A DNA stretch of 64,000 nucleotides from Nitrososphaerota archaeon (GCA_029784795.1 JAFMAW010000001.1:1-64000); one strand, 5' to 3'. Shown: positions 16,151-24,972, numbered from the stretch's first letter. Notes: generated from the sequence alone by a model not told the origin. Made by a program: numbers and translations.

Positions 16151-17521
16151 CTAGGCCGAGGCTTTCATCAGAGGGAAGACCTCTCCGATGTCTTCGACCG
16201 CTTCGAGCTTCCACAGCAGGCCGAGGAGCTCCTTCGCCCTCCGGGGGGATAGCCTTCCGGCCGTCAGGGACATGAACTTCTGTTCCAGCTCCTCTCTCCC
16301 CATGGGATCCAGGGGGTGTCCCCGGGGGACGTCCACCTCCTTCGAGAGGGTGGCCCCAGACTTCGTGACTACGGTCACCCTGTTGGCCATCCCCTTCGCG
16401 GGGTAGAGCGCCGTCAGGCCTGGATCCTCCTTCACCCTCACCTTCTGCAGGAACCGGAGGGTCCTCTCGGACCGGATCTTCCGCTCAGAGTATGTCCCGT
16501 TGTCGACCTTCCCCTCCAGGAGCGCCATGCCCACCATGTATGGGAGGCTGTGGTCCGCCGTCTCCTTGGTCGCGGGCCGCCACTTCTCGGGGTCCTTGCC
16601 CAGGATCGTATACCCAGCTTCGTGCGTTTCGACCAGGACAGACTCCACGTCCTCCGGCCCCCTCAGTCCCTCCCTCACCGCCAGCGCGGCCCAGATGGCC
16701 GACTGCGCGTGGTACTCGGCGGGCCAGTATTTCACATAGGTGTCCTTCACCTTGTACCTCCCATGGCGTCCTCCGAACTCGCCGGTGTCCAGGTCGAATG
16801 GACCCGAGACCTGGTTGAAGAAGCCCATCTCGCCCTCGAAGATGGGCGACGGCCCCGTTATGCCGTCCCTGGCCAGGACGGCCGCGAACACCCCGTTCCT
16901 GGCGGCGTTGGCGAACGAGGCTCCCTTCCACATAGAGAGCTCTCCGGCCCTGACCTGGCGCATGGCCTCATGGCCGTTCAGCGCAATGTTCACCGCCTGC
17001 TCAGCCCGCTTCGCGTCCAGCCCCATCAGCTTCGACGCCGCCAGCGACGACGACACGAGCCCGTAGTTGACGTGGTCCCACCCCCTGTGCCTGATGTCAG
17101 CCGCGTCGCAGAGCCTGCACTGGATTTCATAGGCCGCCACCGCGGCTGAGATGAGCTCCTTCCCCGTCGAGCCCTCCGCCTCCGCCACCGCAAGGCAGGG
17201 GGCGATGTTGTCGCTGGGGTGGGCGGGCTCCTTTGACAGGTACGTGTCGTTGTAGTCGAAGTACCGCAGCATGAAGCCGTTCACGAACGTGGCGAGGTCG
17301 GGCGAGGTGCGTTCTCCCGTCCCGAAGACGCTCGATGGCCCGCCGTTCCGCAGGCCCAGGACTGCCTTCCTTGCCATGGCGATGGGTTTCTCGCGGTAGG
17401 CGCCGATGGCGCACCCTACGGCGTCTACCACTCTTGCCTTCATCTCCTTGACGGTGCCCGCGTCCAAGGCCCGGTACCTGACAGAGGACACATACTCTGC
17501 GAGGCGGCCGGCTAGGTCCAC
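16151..17521 (-). CDS. MmgE/PrpD family protein (2-methylcitrate dehydratase-like)
   Basis: A 456-residue MmgE/PrpD-family protein: an all-helical N-terminal domain (DAVGCAIGA, FVNGFMLRYFDYNDTY, HPSDNIAPCLAVAEA, YEIQCRLCDAA) and a C-terminal alpha-beta domain with DHSLPYMVG. Family members dehydrate 2-methylcitrate in propionate oxidation, or are aconitase- or cis-aconitate-decarboxylase-like. No methylcitrate synthase or lyase is in the window, so substrate is open. GTG start 26 nt from CCTATTAG (17543-17550). Divergent from the acyl-CoA dehydrogenase operon; a palindrome lies between, which points to shared control of propionyl/odd-chain and fatty-acid oxidation. Confidence 0.85.
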   Translation of the reverse strand: MDLAGRLAEYVSSVRYRALDAGTVKEMKARVVDAVGCAIGAYREKPIAMARKAVLGLRNGGPSSVFGTGERTSPDLATFVNGFMLRYFDYNDTYLSKEPAHPSDNIAPCLAVAEAEGSTGKELISAAVAAYEIQCRLCDAADIRHRGWDHVNYGLVSSSLAASKLMGLDAKRAEQAVNIALNGHEAMRQVRAGELSMWKGASFANAARNGVFAAVLARDGITGPSPIFEGEMGFFNQVSGPFDLDTGEFGGRHGRYKVKDTYVKYWPAEYHAQSAIWAALAVREGLRGPEDVESVLVETHEAGYTILGKDPEKWRPATKETADHSLPYMVGMALLEGKVDNGTYSERKIRSERTLRFLQKVRVKEDPGLTALYPAKGMANRVTVVTKSGATLSKEVDVPRGHPLDPMGREELEQKFMSLTAGRLSPRRAKELLGLLWKLEAVEDIGEVFPLMKASA

Positions 17522-17542
17522 GACCCGCGTCCGCCCCTGGCT

Positions 17543-17581
17543 CTAATAGGAATTCTCGTTCTTTAGTGAGAACGATTAAAT
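17543..17581. promoter_or_regulatory. Divergent promoters flanking a palindrome
   Basis: TCGTTCT-N6-AGAACGA (17556-17575) is an exact inverted repeat set between two opposing TATA-like elements: CTAATAGG (17543-17550) serving MmgE/PrpD on the minus strand and CGATTAAAT (17573-17581) serving the acyl-CoA dehydrogenase on the plus strand. One bound regulator could control both directions. Confidence 0.5.
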
Positions 17582-17615
17582 CTGTCGTGGGGCGAACGCG
17601 GCTCAGCGCCTCGAA

Positions 17616-18785
17616 TTGACGATATTCACAGCCGAACACAGACAGCTCATGCAGATGCTCCATCCGGGCAGGCACCAGGAGTACTCTGACGTCCTGACCT
17701 CCCTTGGCTCCTTCATGGAGAAGGAGCTTCTTCCGCTCTCCCCGAAGCTGGACTCCGGAGATGAGCCGATAGACAGGCCCAGGAGCGCGCTCTTCGCCCA
17801 GGGGATGAGCCTGATCCCGTTCCCGGCCCAGTACGGAGGGCTCGGGCTCCCATTCTCAGTCTACGCCATGGCCGTGGAGCTCCTCGGTACCGCGGACGCC
17901 TCCGTAGCGCTGAGCGTCGAGATACACAACGCCGTGGCGGAGGGGGTGCTGAGGTTCGGGTCGGAACCTCAGCGGGAGCGGTATCTCGGGCCGATGATCA
18001 CGGGGCGGAGGCTAGCCTCGTTCGCGCTTACCGAGCCCGCCTCCGGCTCCGACGCGGGCAACATGGCCACGACTGCGGAAAAGCGCGCGGGGGAGTACGT
18101 CGTGAACGGCTCAAAGATGTTCATTACCAACGCCGGGGAGGCTAACGTCTACCTGGTCTTCGCCAAGACCTCGAAGGGCCCTTCCTGCTTCCTGCTGGAG
18201 CCACCCAGCGCCGGGCTGAAGTTCGGCGCCGAGCTGAAGAAGCTTGGGATGAGGGGATCGAAGACGCGCGAGGTCATCTTCTCTGACTGCCGGATACCCG
18301 AAGAGAACCTGGTCGGCGAGGAGGGGAAGGGGGCGGATTACGCGAAGGCGATACTCCACGGGGCGAGGATAGTGGTCGCGGCGCTCAACGTCGGCATCTC
18401 TCAGCTCGCCTACGACAAGGCGCTGGCCTACGCGCGACAGCGGCACGCCTTCGGAAGGACCATCTCGGACTTCCAGCTCGTCAGGGAGAAGATAGCTGAC
18501 ACCAAGACAGGGATAAACGCGGGCCGACTCCTCTATCTCTACGCGTCGAGGATCAAGGAGTTGGGAGGAGACTACTCGTCAGAGGCGTCACAGGCCAAGG
18601 TCTTCGCCACCGAGATGTCGCTGAAGGCATGCGACGACGCCATCCAGATACACGGCGGATACGGCTACACCACAGAGGACATTCACAGGCACTGGAGGGA
18701 CGCCCGGCTGTTGACCATCGGCGAGGGCACCTCTGAGGTGCTCAGGATGCTGATATCCAGGCGAGAGCTGGCGAGGGCCCAATGA
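17616..18785 (+). CDS. Acyl-CoA dehydrogenase
   Basis: A 389-residue FAD-dependent acyl-CoA dehydrogenase forming 2-enoyl-CoA. Signatures: FALTEPASGSDAGN and FITNAGEAN (FAD and substrate loops), RQRHAFGRTISDFQLV, IQIHGGYGYTTE, and the catalytic base Glu370 in IGEGTSEVL, at the position used by short- and medium-chain enzymes. TTG is taken as start; it lies about 38 nt from the TATA-like ATTAAAT, so a short leader is implied. First gene of the ACAD-etfB-etfA run, overlapping etfB by 4 nt, so its electrons go to ETF. Confidence 0.93.
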   Translation: MTIFTAEHRQLMQMLHPGRHQEYSDVLTSLGSFMEKELLPLSPKLDSGDEPIDRPRSALFAQGMSLIPFPAQYGGLGLPFSVYAMAVELLGTADASVALSVEIHNAVAEGVLRFGSEPQRERYLGPMITGRRLASFALTEPASGSDAGNMATTAEKRAGEYVVNGSKMFITNAGEANVYLVFAKTSKGPSCFLLEPPSAGLKFGAELKKLGMRGSKTREVIFSDCRIPEENLVGEEGKGADYAKAILHGARIVVAALNVGISQLAYDKALAYARQRHAFGRTISDFQLVREKIADTKTGINAGRLLYLYASRIKELGGDYSSEASQAKVFATEMSLKACDDAIQIHGGYGYTTEDIHRHWRDARLLTIGEGTSEVLRMLISRRELARAQ

Positions 18786-19546
18786 AGATCGCCGTCTGCG
18801 TGAAGCATGCCGTCGACGAGGCAGAGCTCAAAATCGGCCCTGGAGGGAGCCCGCTGCTGGCAGGGGCTGCCGGGAAGATGAGCACCTTCGACAAGAACGC
18901 CGTCGAAGAGGGGCTCAGGCTGAAGGCTGCCCACCAGGGAGAGGTGGTGGTCTTCATGGTGGGCGGGACAGAGTCGAAGAAGACGCTGAAGGAAGCCCTA
19001 GCCATGGGCGCCGACAGAGGGGTGCTGGTGACCGCCGACACGGTGGCCATCGACGCCCTCCGCACCGCCACCATGCTCGCAGCCGCCATGAAGAGGTCCG
19101 GGCGCTTCGACGTGGTCATATGCTCGGAGGGAGCGTCGGACACCTACACGGGGCAGGTCCCCCCGATGGTCGGCGAGCTGCTGGGGATTCCTTATGTGGG
19201 CTACGCCCGTAAGATAGAGATCGACGGCAAAGCGGCGAAGATCGAACGGTCGCTCGAGGACAGCGTCGAGTCAGTCGAAGCAGCTGTCCCATTCGCCACG
19301 TCCGTGGTGAGCGAAATCAACGACCCGCGCTATCCGACGCTCATCCAGATAATGCAGGCTTCCAAGAAACCGGTCGAAGAGCTCAACGGCGAGGAGATCG
19401 CCCCGGCCGGGAGCCGCAGGGGGGTCGAGGTGCTGTCGATGTCGTCCCAGCCCACGGCGAGGAAGCACGTCATGATCGATGGGAGCCCAGACGAGGCCGC
19501 TGCGAAGCTCTTGGACGCGCTATCGAAGGAGGGTGTCCTGAAGTGA
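18782..19546 (+). CDS. etfB: Electron transfer flavoprotein beta subunit
   Basis: A 254-residue ETF beta subunit: KIAVCVKHAVDEAE at the N terminus, FDKNAVEEGLRLK, a GADRGVLVTA segment and TYTGQVPPMVGELLGIPYVG are typical. It pairs with EtfA to accept electrons from acyl-CoA dehydrogenase; AMP or a second FAD would bind this subunit. Overlaps the dehydrogenase by ATGA and etfA by 4 nt, so expression of the three is translationally coupled. Confidence 0.95.
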   Translation: MKIAVCVKHAVDEAELKIGPGGSPLLAGAAGKMSTFDKNAVEEGLRLKAAHQGEVVVFMVGGTESKKTLKEALAMGADRGVLVTADTVAIDALRTATMLAAAMKRSGRFDVVICSEGASDTYTGQVPPMVGELLGIPYVGYARKIEIDGKAAKIERSLEDSVESVEAAVPFATSVVSEINDPRYPTLIQIMQASKKPVEELNGEEIAPAGSRRGVEVLSMSSQPTARKHVMIDGSPDEAAAKLLDALSKEGVLK

Positions 19547-20475
19547 GCGGGCAGGTCTGGGTATACTCCGAGTCGGAGCCGGTGGCCAACGAAGTCGCCA
19601 CAGCGGCAGCAGCGGTAGCCCAGGGGGCGTCGGCGGAGGTCCGAATGGTGGACATCGGGTCGGTCCGGCCCGCGACTAGGGGCTCGGGGGGGAGGCTCCT
19701 GCTGAAGGGGCCCGCCGGTCACGAGGTCTCCCCCGCCGTAGCGGCCGAGGCCCTCGCCCGGGCAGCAAAGGACCTCGCGCCCTTGGCGGTCCTGCTGGGG
19801 GCGACGAGGGACGGGAGGGAGGTGGCGTCGAGGCTGGCGGCAAAGCTCGGGATAGGGTGCATGGCAGAGGTGGCCGGGCTCGCGTCCGACGGCCAGGGAA
19901 TGACGGGGGAGCGGAACGTCTTCGCCGGGAAGGTGGTGGCGAAGGTGAGGTGCCAGTTTCCCGCGGTCGCGACGGTGAAGGTCGGCGCCTACCCGAAAGC
20001 CGCCGCACAGCCCGGGGAGAGCCAGGAGAAGGACGTCGGCCCGGTCTCGGACCAGACGAAGACCGTCGGCAGGGAGAAGAAGCCCGCCGGCGCCGTCGAC
20101 CTGAGGTCCGCCAAGGTGATCGTCTCCGCCGGGAGGGGGGTCAAGAAGAAGGAGGATCTGGCCATCCTGGCGGAGCTCGCTACCGCCATGCGCGGCGCCC
20201 TCGGGTGCTCACGTCCGCTGTCAGCTGACCTTGGCTGGCTGCCTGAGGAGCACCACATCGGGCTGACTGGAGTGACTGTCAAGCCAGACCTCTACCTAGC
20301 GGTGGGCATCTCCGGCCAGCTGCAGCACGTGGCCGGGATGAAAGACTCCAAGGTCGTCGCCTCAATAAACACGGACAAGGACGCCCCCATCTTCCAGGCG
20401 TCAGACTATGGCATAGTGGGAGACCTCTACCAGGTGATCCCAGCGCTCGAACGCGCCCTCGCCGCGCGGCGATGA
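19543..20475 (+). CDS. etfA: Electron transfer flavoprotein alpha subunit
   Basis: A 310-residue ETF alpha subunit. The C-terminal FAD domain is well conserved: SAGRGVKKKEDLAILAELA, GCSRPLSADLGWLPEEHHIG, LYLAVGISGQLQHVAGM and ASINTDKDAPIFQASDYGIVGD. The N-terminal domain is shorter and more divergent. GTG start overlapping the etfB stop. Works with EtfB and probably reduces the membrane Fe-S protein encoded next. Confidence 0.95.
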   Translation: MSGQVWVYSESEPVANEVATAAAAVAQGASAEVRMVDIGSVRPATRGSGGRLLLKGPAGHEVSPAVAAEALARAAKDLAPLAVLLGATRDGREVASRLAAKLGIGCMAEVAGLASDGQGMTGERNVFAGKVVAKVRCQFPAVATVKVGAYPKAAAQPGESQEKDVGPVSDQTKTVGREKKPAGAVDLRSAKVIVSAGRGVKKKEDLAILAELATAMRGALGCSRPLSADLGWLPEEHHIGLTGVTVKPDLYLAVGISGQLQHVAGMKDSKVVASINTDKDAPIFQASDYGIVGDLYQVIPALERALAARR

Positions 20476-20505
20476 GCCCCCGGGCGCCTGCGGGCTCGAA
20501 CACCC

Positions 20506-20511
20506 TATAAA
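20506..20511 (+). promoter_or_regulatory. TATA box of membrane Fe-S gene
   Basis: A clean TATAAA lies 27 nt before the ATG at 20535. The ETF:quinone reductase therefore appears to have its own promoter besides read-through from etfA, and the ATG rather than the upstream GTG (20526) is the likely start. Confidence 0.6.
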
Positions 20512-20534
20512 CCGAGGGACACCCGGTGACAAGC

Positions 20535-22355
20535 ATGGCTGGGCTCGACGTCGGGTACCTGGCCGCGTACGCGCTCTCCCTCGCCAGCGTGGCCGCATTT
20601 GCTCTTGCAGGCGCCTCCCTTGCCCACAGGCTGTCCATCAGCCTCGGCCCGGGGCGGGTCGCGGGCCTGGGCCGGGACGAGATGCGTCGCCTAAGGACCG
20701 GGGACCCGGTCTTCCTGATGCACCTGTCCATTGCGCTCGGCGTCGGGGTTACGATCGCCGACGCGATCATCGCCCCCTTCATGGGCGGGGCCCTTCTCCT
20801 CCTGGACATCTTCAGGGCCGCGTCTGTCCCGCTTGTCGCCGGTCTGGTGGTAGCCTTCGGATGGCGCGTCCAGAGGTACTCCCAGAGCATGCGGATAGGT
20901 CGGGGGCTCGGGGTCACCGAGGGCTTCGCGTCGGCGTCGGCTACCCTCCAGCTGGTGCTCATGGGCGCCATCGCCCTCACCACCTCGGAGCTCGTCCTCC
21001 TCTGGTTCCCTGCCCTTGGCTGGGCGGACCTCCTCTTGGGCGCCCTCAGGAACACCCTGATCACTATCTACTACGCCAGGCCCAGCGTCAACCTGATCGC
21101 CAAGTTCGACCGCCCCCTACACTCCATCAGGGCCCCGTTCAACCTGGCGGACGTCATGGCAGGGAAGACCGACCCGGAGGCCATCCGCGTGGGGGTAAGC
21201 AAGGTCTCAGAGTTCCCCGCCGACCAGTCGCTGTCCTTCGACTCCTGCGTAGAGATCGGGGCCTGTGAGGCGTCGTGCCCGGCGACGGCAGCCGGGCGTC
21301 CCCTCTCGCCTCGGGTCCTCGTCAGGAAGGTCAGCCTCCTCTCCAGGACCGGCACCGGCAGAGAGTCGGAGGTGCTGTCCTCGGTGTCGGAGGATGAGCT
21401 CTGGTCCTGCACCTCCTGCGGGGCATGCGTAGCAAGCTGCCCGGTGAGCGTCAAGCACCTCGACCTGGTCTACGACCTCCGAAGAGAGCTTGTCTCCAAG
21501 GGGAGGCTGGACAAAGAGAAGTCAGGGATGCTTGCGAACCTCGCCCAGAGCCAGAATCCATACGGCTTCAAGAACTCCACCAGGGCCGCCTGGGCCGAGG
21601 GGCTGGGCATCGACACCCTGTCATCAAACCCGAAGGCCGAGTATCTCTATTGGGTCGGCTGCGTCTCTTCCTTCGACCAGCGGGCCCAGAGGATCGCGAA
21701 GGCGCTGTCGAAGATACTGAAGGGCGCTGGCGTATCCTTCGCAATCCTGGGGGCGGAAGAGATGTGCGTCGGCGACCCTGCTCGCAGGCTGGGCGAAGAG
21801 GGACGGTATCAGGAGCTCGTCTTCCAGAACATAGAGAAGCTGAAGTCCTACGGCGTGAAGAAGATAATCGCCACCTGCCCCCACTGCTTCAACGCGCTGA
21901 AGAACGAATATCCCCAGTTCGGGGGAGAGTTCGAAGTGGTCTATCACACCCAGCTGATCTCAGACCTCATCAGGGAAGGGAGGTTGTCCATCCCTCCAGA
22001 GAAGGTGCAGAAGATCTCCGTGACCCTCCACGACGCCTGCTACGCCTCGCGGTACAACAGCGTCTTCGACCAGCCGAGGGCGATGCTCAAGGCTTCGGTC
22101 GACGACCTGCGCGAGATGGGCAGGAGGAAGGAGAAGACCTTCTGCTGCGGCGCGGGCGGGTCCAACTACTGGTTCAAGGTCCCCCAGCAGGAGTCCATAG
22201 CCGGTATCAGGACGCAGGAGGCCGCAGGGACCGGTGCGAAGACCATCGCTACCGAGTGTCCCTTCTGCCTCTCCATGCTCGACGATGCCACCAAGGTGTC
22301 GAACTCGGGGATGGACGTCCGCGATGTGGCCGAGATCGTCGCCGAGTGCATCTGA
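20535..22355 (+). CDS. Membrane Fe-S oxidoreductase, EtfD-like ETF:quinone reductase
   Basis: A 606-residue protein with four to five N-terminal membrane helices (about 5-27, 61-85, 89-109, 132-157), a two-cluster ferredoxin domain and two CCG domains (YWVGCVSS with TCPHCFNAL, and HDACYASRYN with FCCGAGGSN). This is the architecture of EtfD-type proteins that pass electrons from ETF to menaquinone. The second ferredoxin motif is complete (Cys292, 295, 298, 302). The first reads CVEIGACEASCP, with Ile241 where the second Cys belongs, so this cluster may be 3Fe-4S or use another ligand. Location directly after etfA supports the role. Confidence 0.87.
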   Translation: MAGLDVGYLAAYALSLASVAAFALAGASLAHRLSISLGPGRVAGLGRDEMRRLRTGDPVFLMHLSIALGVGVTIADAIIAPFMGGALLLLDIFRAASVPLVAGLVVAFGWRVQRYSQSMRIGRGLGVTEGFASASATLQLVLMGAIALTTSELVLLWFPALGWADLLLGALRNTLITIYYARPSVNLIAKFDRPLHSIRAPFNLADVMAGKTDPEAIRVGVSKVSEFPADQSLSFDSCVEIGACEASCPATAAGRPLSPRVLVRKVSLLSRTGTGRESEVLSSVSEDELWSCTSCGACVASCPVSVKHLDLVYDLRRELVSKGRLDKEKSGMLANLAQSQNPYGFKNSTRAAWAEGLGIDTLSSNPKAEYLYWVGCVSSFDQRAQRIAKALSKILKGAGVSFAILGAEEMCVGDPARRLGEEGRYQELVFQNIEKLKSYGVKKIIATCPHCFNALKNEYPQFGGEFEVVYHTQLISDLIREGRLSIPPEKVQKISVTLHDACYASRYNSVFDQPRAMLKASVDDLREMGRRKEKTFCCGAGGSNYWFKVPQQESIAGIRTQEAAGTGAKTIATECPFCLSMLDDATKVSNSGMDVRDVAEIVAECI

Positions 22356-22363
22356 TCGCGAGG

Positions 22364-24148
22364 TCAGCCTCGTCTGACGACCTTTCCTCCCCCGGCGGGG
22401 AGCGCTCTCTGCACTTCTTCGAGGGTTGGTTCCCTGGGCTCTGAGCCGAGGTCCTTTAGGACCCGCTTGGCTGTCTCTGAGCCCTTCTCGTTGTGGGGTC
22501 GCAGGACGACGTAGTTGGCGCACCTCTTCCTGACCGAGTCCTCGGGTCCGGCCATCACCCGACCTTCCTGGTCCAGGCCCACCGCCACCTCGACGATCAT
22601 CCTCGAGATGAAGTTCTTCTTCCCCCTGATCACGAAGGAGCCTCGCGGCAGGTACTCGCCGCTGGGAGCAGCCGAGCCGACCTGGTCTGGTGCCACCCAG
22701 TAGGCGTCGGCGGAGCCGAGGCCTGTCTTCCAGGCGCTGCTGAACGCCACTGTTGCCTGGGCGACCTGCCTGGCCTCTTCTTCGGTCTGTCCAGCTCCTC
22801 CCTTCAGTATGAAGAAGGGCGAGCCGAACAGGTCGGCATGGAACACCGTGTCGTTGGAGTCCATGTGCCTGCCGAGGAGCGCGGAGTTGGTCTGGGCGTC
22901 CCTCCCACCCACCGCCAGCTTCCCCTCGACTGTGACGAACCACCTGAACTTCTCGTACCACTCCCCCCTCCTCCTGGCCAGCGTCCGGCTTCGCGCCGGG
23001 GCCCCGGGGGCCACCCTGGATGCCTTCTTTTCGAGCTTGGCCGCCGCCTCAAGCCCCCGCGAAGACTTCGATTCGAGCTCCTTGGCGCGGTCGTAGAGGG
23101 CCGACGCCACCGCCGCCGGAGAAACCGGGTCCTTCTGCGACCTGACTCCCGCACCCCTCAGGACATTCAGCGCCGACTCCAGGGTCGCACCCCTGGCCTC
23201 GGCCGCGGCGGCCCGGGCCCTCGCTGCCTCTGCGACCAGCGACCCCGCTTCCTCCCTGAGCTTTGCGACCGTCGCCTCGAGCTCTCTCCGCTTCACCTCC
23301 TCGGGGCCAGGCTGCACAGGCTCAGACAGCGCCTCCCCGAGGAAGAGGCGGTCGCAGAGCTCGGAGACCGTCTCGGCCTCCTCTTTGACGCTGAGCCCGC
23401 TCGGGGGGAACGCGAAGATCTCGTCCCCAGCGGGGGTGCCGCACACGCAGGGCCGCGGCCTCTCCCTCGCTTCAGCGACCATGTCCTCGACGGCCTTCGC
23501 TATCTCCGCGCCTCTCCCTAAGAAGCTCGAGGCCGGGTCGCCCTCGGTCGCGCCCACCCTCTTCAGGGCCTCGGCGACGTACTTCCTGGGGAGTGCGATA
23601 TGCCTGCCGATGGCCCTCCCAAGGGTCGTCTCCGTCTTCAGCATCCCTTCGACGTCCTCAGGCCCGACTTCGAGCGGGCTGCGCCTGCTCTGGCTCGGGG
23701 GCCGATAGGGGACCCCCCTGACCACCCGCCTTGCCTCGGCGCGCACCTCGTTCAGCGCGAGACGGATCGTGCCCTCTGGGTCGAGCACTATGATGTTCCC
23801 CGGGGGCATCAGCTCGACCACCATCCTTCGCCGCTCCCTCCCATCCAGGTCTAGCTGGAACACCCTGTCCAGGCCCAGCTGCGTAGCGCCGACGAACTTC
23901 GCCCTCTCCAGCTCTCCTCTCAGCTTCGTAGTGAACTCCGTCGTGTCGTCCCTCTCCTGCACCCTGCTTGAAATCCAGGCGCCCTTCTTCGGGGACGCGA
24001 CCAGCCACACGTCTTCGCCCCCTGGCCTCCTGAAACGGAAGAGCTGGGCGCCTCCTCTTCTGTAAATGTTATTAACGTAGGTTCCGCGCAACGTCGAGTC
24101 GATTTCTTTGGCGAGCACCAAGACTTCAAAGCCGGATAATTCGGCCAC
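22364..24148 (-). CDS. rqcH: NFACT-family ribosome quality-control protein (RqcH/Rqc2)
   Basis: A 594-residue NFACT protein. N-terminal NFACT-N (LSGFEVLVLAKEIDSTLRGTYVNNIYRRGGAQLFRFR), an HhH segment (RAIGRHIALPRKYVAEAL), a coiled coil (about 285-390) and the C-terminal NFACT-R domain (KFRWFVTVEGKLAVGGRDAQ, then DTVFHADLFGSPFFILKGG). These proteins bind the obstructed large ribosomal subunit with peptidyl-tRNA and in bacteria and archaea add alanine tails. GTG start is fixed by homology of the first residues. Its 5' end overlaps the divergent EMC6-like gene by 41 nt, an unusual arrangement. Confidence 0.92.
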   Translation of the reverse strand: MAELSGFEVLVLAKEIDSTLRGTYVNNIYRRGGAQLFRFRRPGGEDVWLVASPKKGAWISSRVQERDDTTEFTTKLRGELERAKFVGATQLGLDRVFQLDLDGRERRRMVVELMPPGNIIVLDPEGTIRLALNEVRAEARRVVRGVPYRPPSQSRRSPLEVGPEDVEGMLKTETTLGRAIGRHIALPRKYVAEALKRVGATEGDPASSFLGRGAEIAKAVEDMVAEARERPRPCVCGTPAGDEIFAFPPSGLSVKEEAETVSELCDRLFLGEALSEPVQPGPEEVKRRELEATVAKLREEAGSLVAEAARARAAAAEARGATLESALNVLRGAGVRSQKDPVSPAAVASALYDRAKELESKSSRGLEAAAKLEKKASRVAPGAPARSRTLARRRGEWYEKFRWFVTVEGKLAVGGRDAQTNSALLGRHMDSNDTVFHADLFGSPFFILKGGAGQTEEEARQVAQATVAFSSAWKTGLGSADAYWVAPDQVGSAAPSGEYLPRGSFVIRGKKNFISRMIVEVAVGLDQEGRVMAGPEDSVRKRCANYVVLRPHNEKGSETAKRVLKDLGSEPREPTLEEVQRALPAGGGKVVRRG

Positions 24149-24452
24149 GAAGCCTCAGCCGACGGCGGCGTTTGATAAGCTATACTGGACGAGGATAGGG
24201 ATGGCGGCCCTCGCGGGGGTCGGTACCCAGGCCCTCAACCAGGCTTACGGCTTCGACTGGTCCTTCGGGGTCAGCATAGGGATAGGCGTCTATCTCATCT
24301 CCTACTATCTCGCGTTGTATGGGTGGTACCGGGGAGCTCCAAGGGAGCTGCAGGGGAAGGTCTACACGACCGGTGTCGGCGGATATGTGATGGTCTTCCT
24401 GTTCACTTGGATGCTCGGCTTCACTCTGCAGACTGCTGGGTACCCGCTGTAA
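24108..24452 (+). CDS. EMC6-like small membrane protein
   Basis: A 114-residue membrane protein with a polar N-terminal tail (1-24), then YWTRIGMAALAGVGTQAL and three predicted helices (about 26-44, 52-71, 88-108). Size, the xxxRIxxAxLAG start of helix 1 and three-helix layout match archaeal EMC6/Rab5-interacting-like proteins, relatives of an ER membrane insertase subunit; identification is by pattern, so moderate. TTG at 24108 is the only available start before helix 1 and overlaps the beginning of rqcH on the other strand; GTTATTAACG (24067-24076) lies about 36 nt upstream. Confidence 0.5.
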   Translation: MASTKTSKPDNSATKPQPTAAFDKLYWTRIGMAALAGVGTQALNQAYGFDWSFGVSIGIGVYLISYYLALYGWYRGAPRELQGKVYTTGVGGYVMVFLFTWMLGFTLQTAGYPL

Positions 24453-24738
24453 GCTTCGAGTAGGTCAGCAGAGTGTCCGCGTAGCCCGCATCGAAGTCGT
24501 CTGCCATCTGGCTCGACGCGATGGACTTCGCCGCCCTCTCCACCTTGGCGCTGTCCCAGGCCTGCAGCGTCCCGTCCTTCCCTTTGGACATGCTCGTGAG
24601 TATCCCGGCGGCCGCCGCCAGGCTCCCTCTCTCCTTCTCGGACCTCACTTCAGGCTGAAGCGCCTGTATCTTCCGCTTCGCTTCATCAAGGTCGGACTTC
24701 ACAAGGGAGTCTAGTATCGACATGATGTTGGCCTGCAC
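24421..24738 (-). CDS. Small helical protein, function unknown
   Basis: A 105-residue soluble, largely helical protein (LDSLVKSDLDEAKRKIQALQ, then GSLAAAAGILTSMSKGKDGTLQAWD and a C-terminal FDAGYADTLLTYSK). Not recognised. Met6 (MSILDSL) may be the true start. It converges on the EMC6-like gene with a 32-nt overlap. Codon usage resembles neighbours, so it looks real. Confidence 0.6.
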   Translation of the reverse strand: MQANIMSILDSLVKSDLDEAKRKIQALQPEVRSEKERGSLAAAAGILTSMSKGKDGTLQAWDSAKVERAAKSIASSQMADDFDAGYADTLLTYSKLTAGTQQSAE

Positions 24739-24972
24739 AGTCCTACCCGTTTACACCAGCACTTCCTGAGATATTTAACCATCCTCGGCCCCGAGCCATG
24801 TCCTGCTCTCGCACGGGTCTCAGAGCCTCCTGTGCCGCGCGGCGCTCTCTGTGGGCTCGACCTGCCAGCCGGCCACTGCAGCCCTGCACCTCGTCCGCAC
24901 CCAGTTGACCCTGCCGCAGTTCCAGCGGCTGACCGCCGACGCCCTCGCTTCAGGCGTGCGGTCCCGTCGGCT
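24739..24972. other. Intergenic stretch without a recognised gene
   Basis: A TATA-like GATATTTAACC (24770-24780) is followed 28 nt later by ATG (24798), but that frame encodes only 36 Arg/Ser-rich codons. A longer plus-strand frame (GTG 24851 to 25054) overlaps the RadB 3' end and lacks a supported start. No RNA gene was recognised. Confidence 0.4.

Noticed and set aside
20279..21064. 261-codon minus-strand frame over etfA and the Fe-S gene
   Set aside because: Covers two well-supported plus-strand genes and has Arg/Ala/Pro-rich composition.
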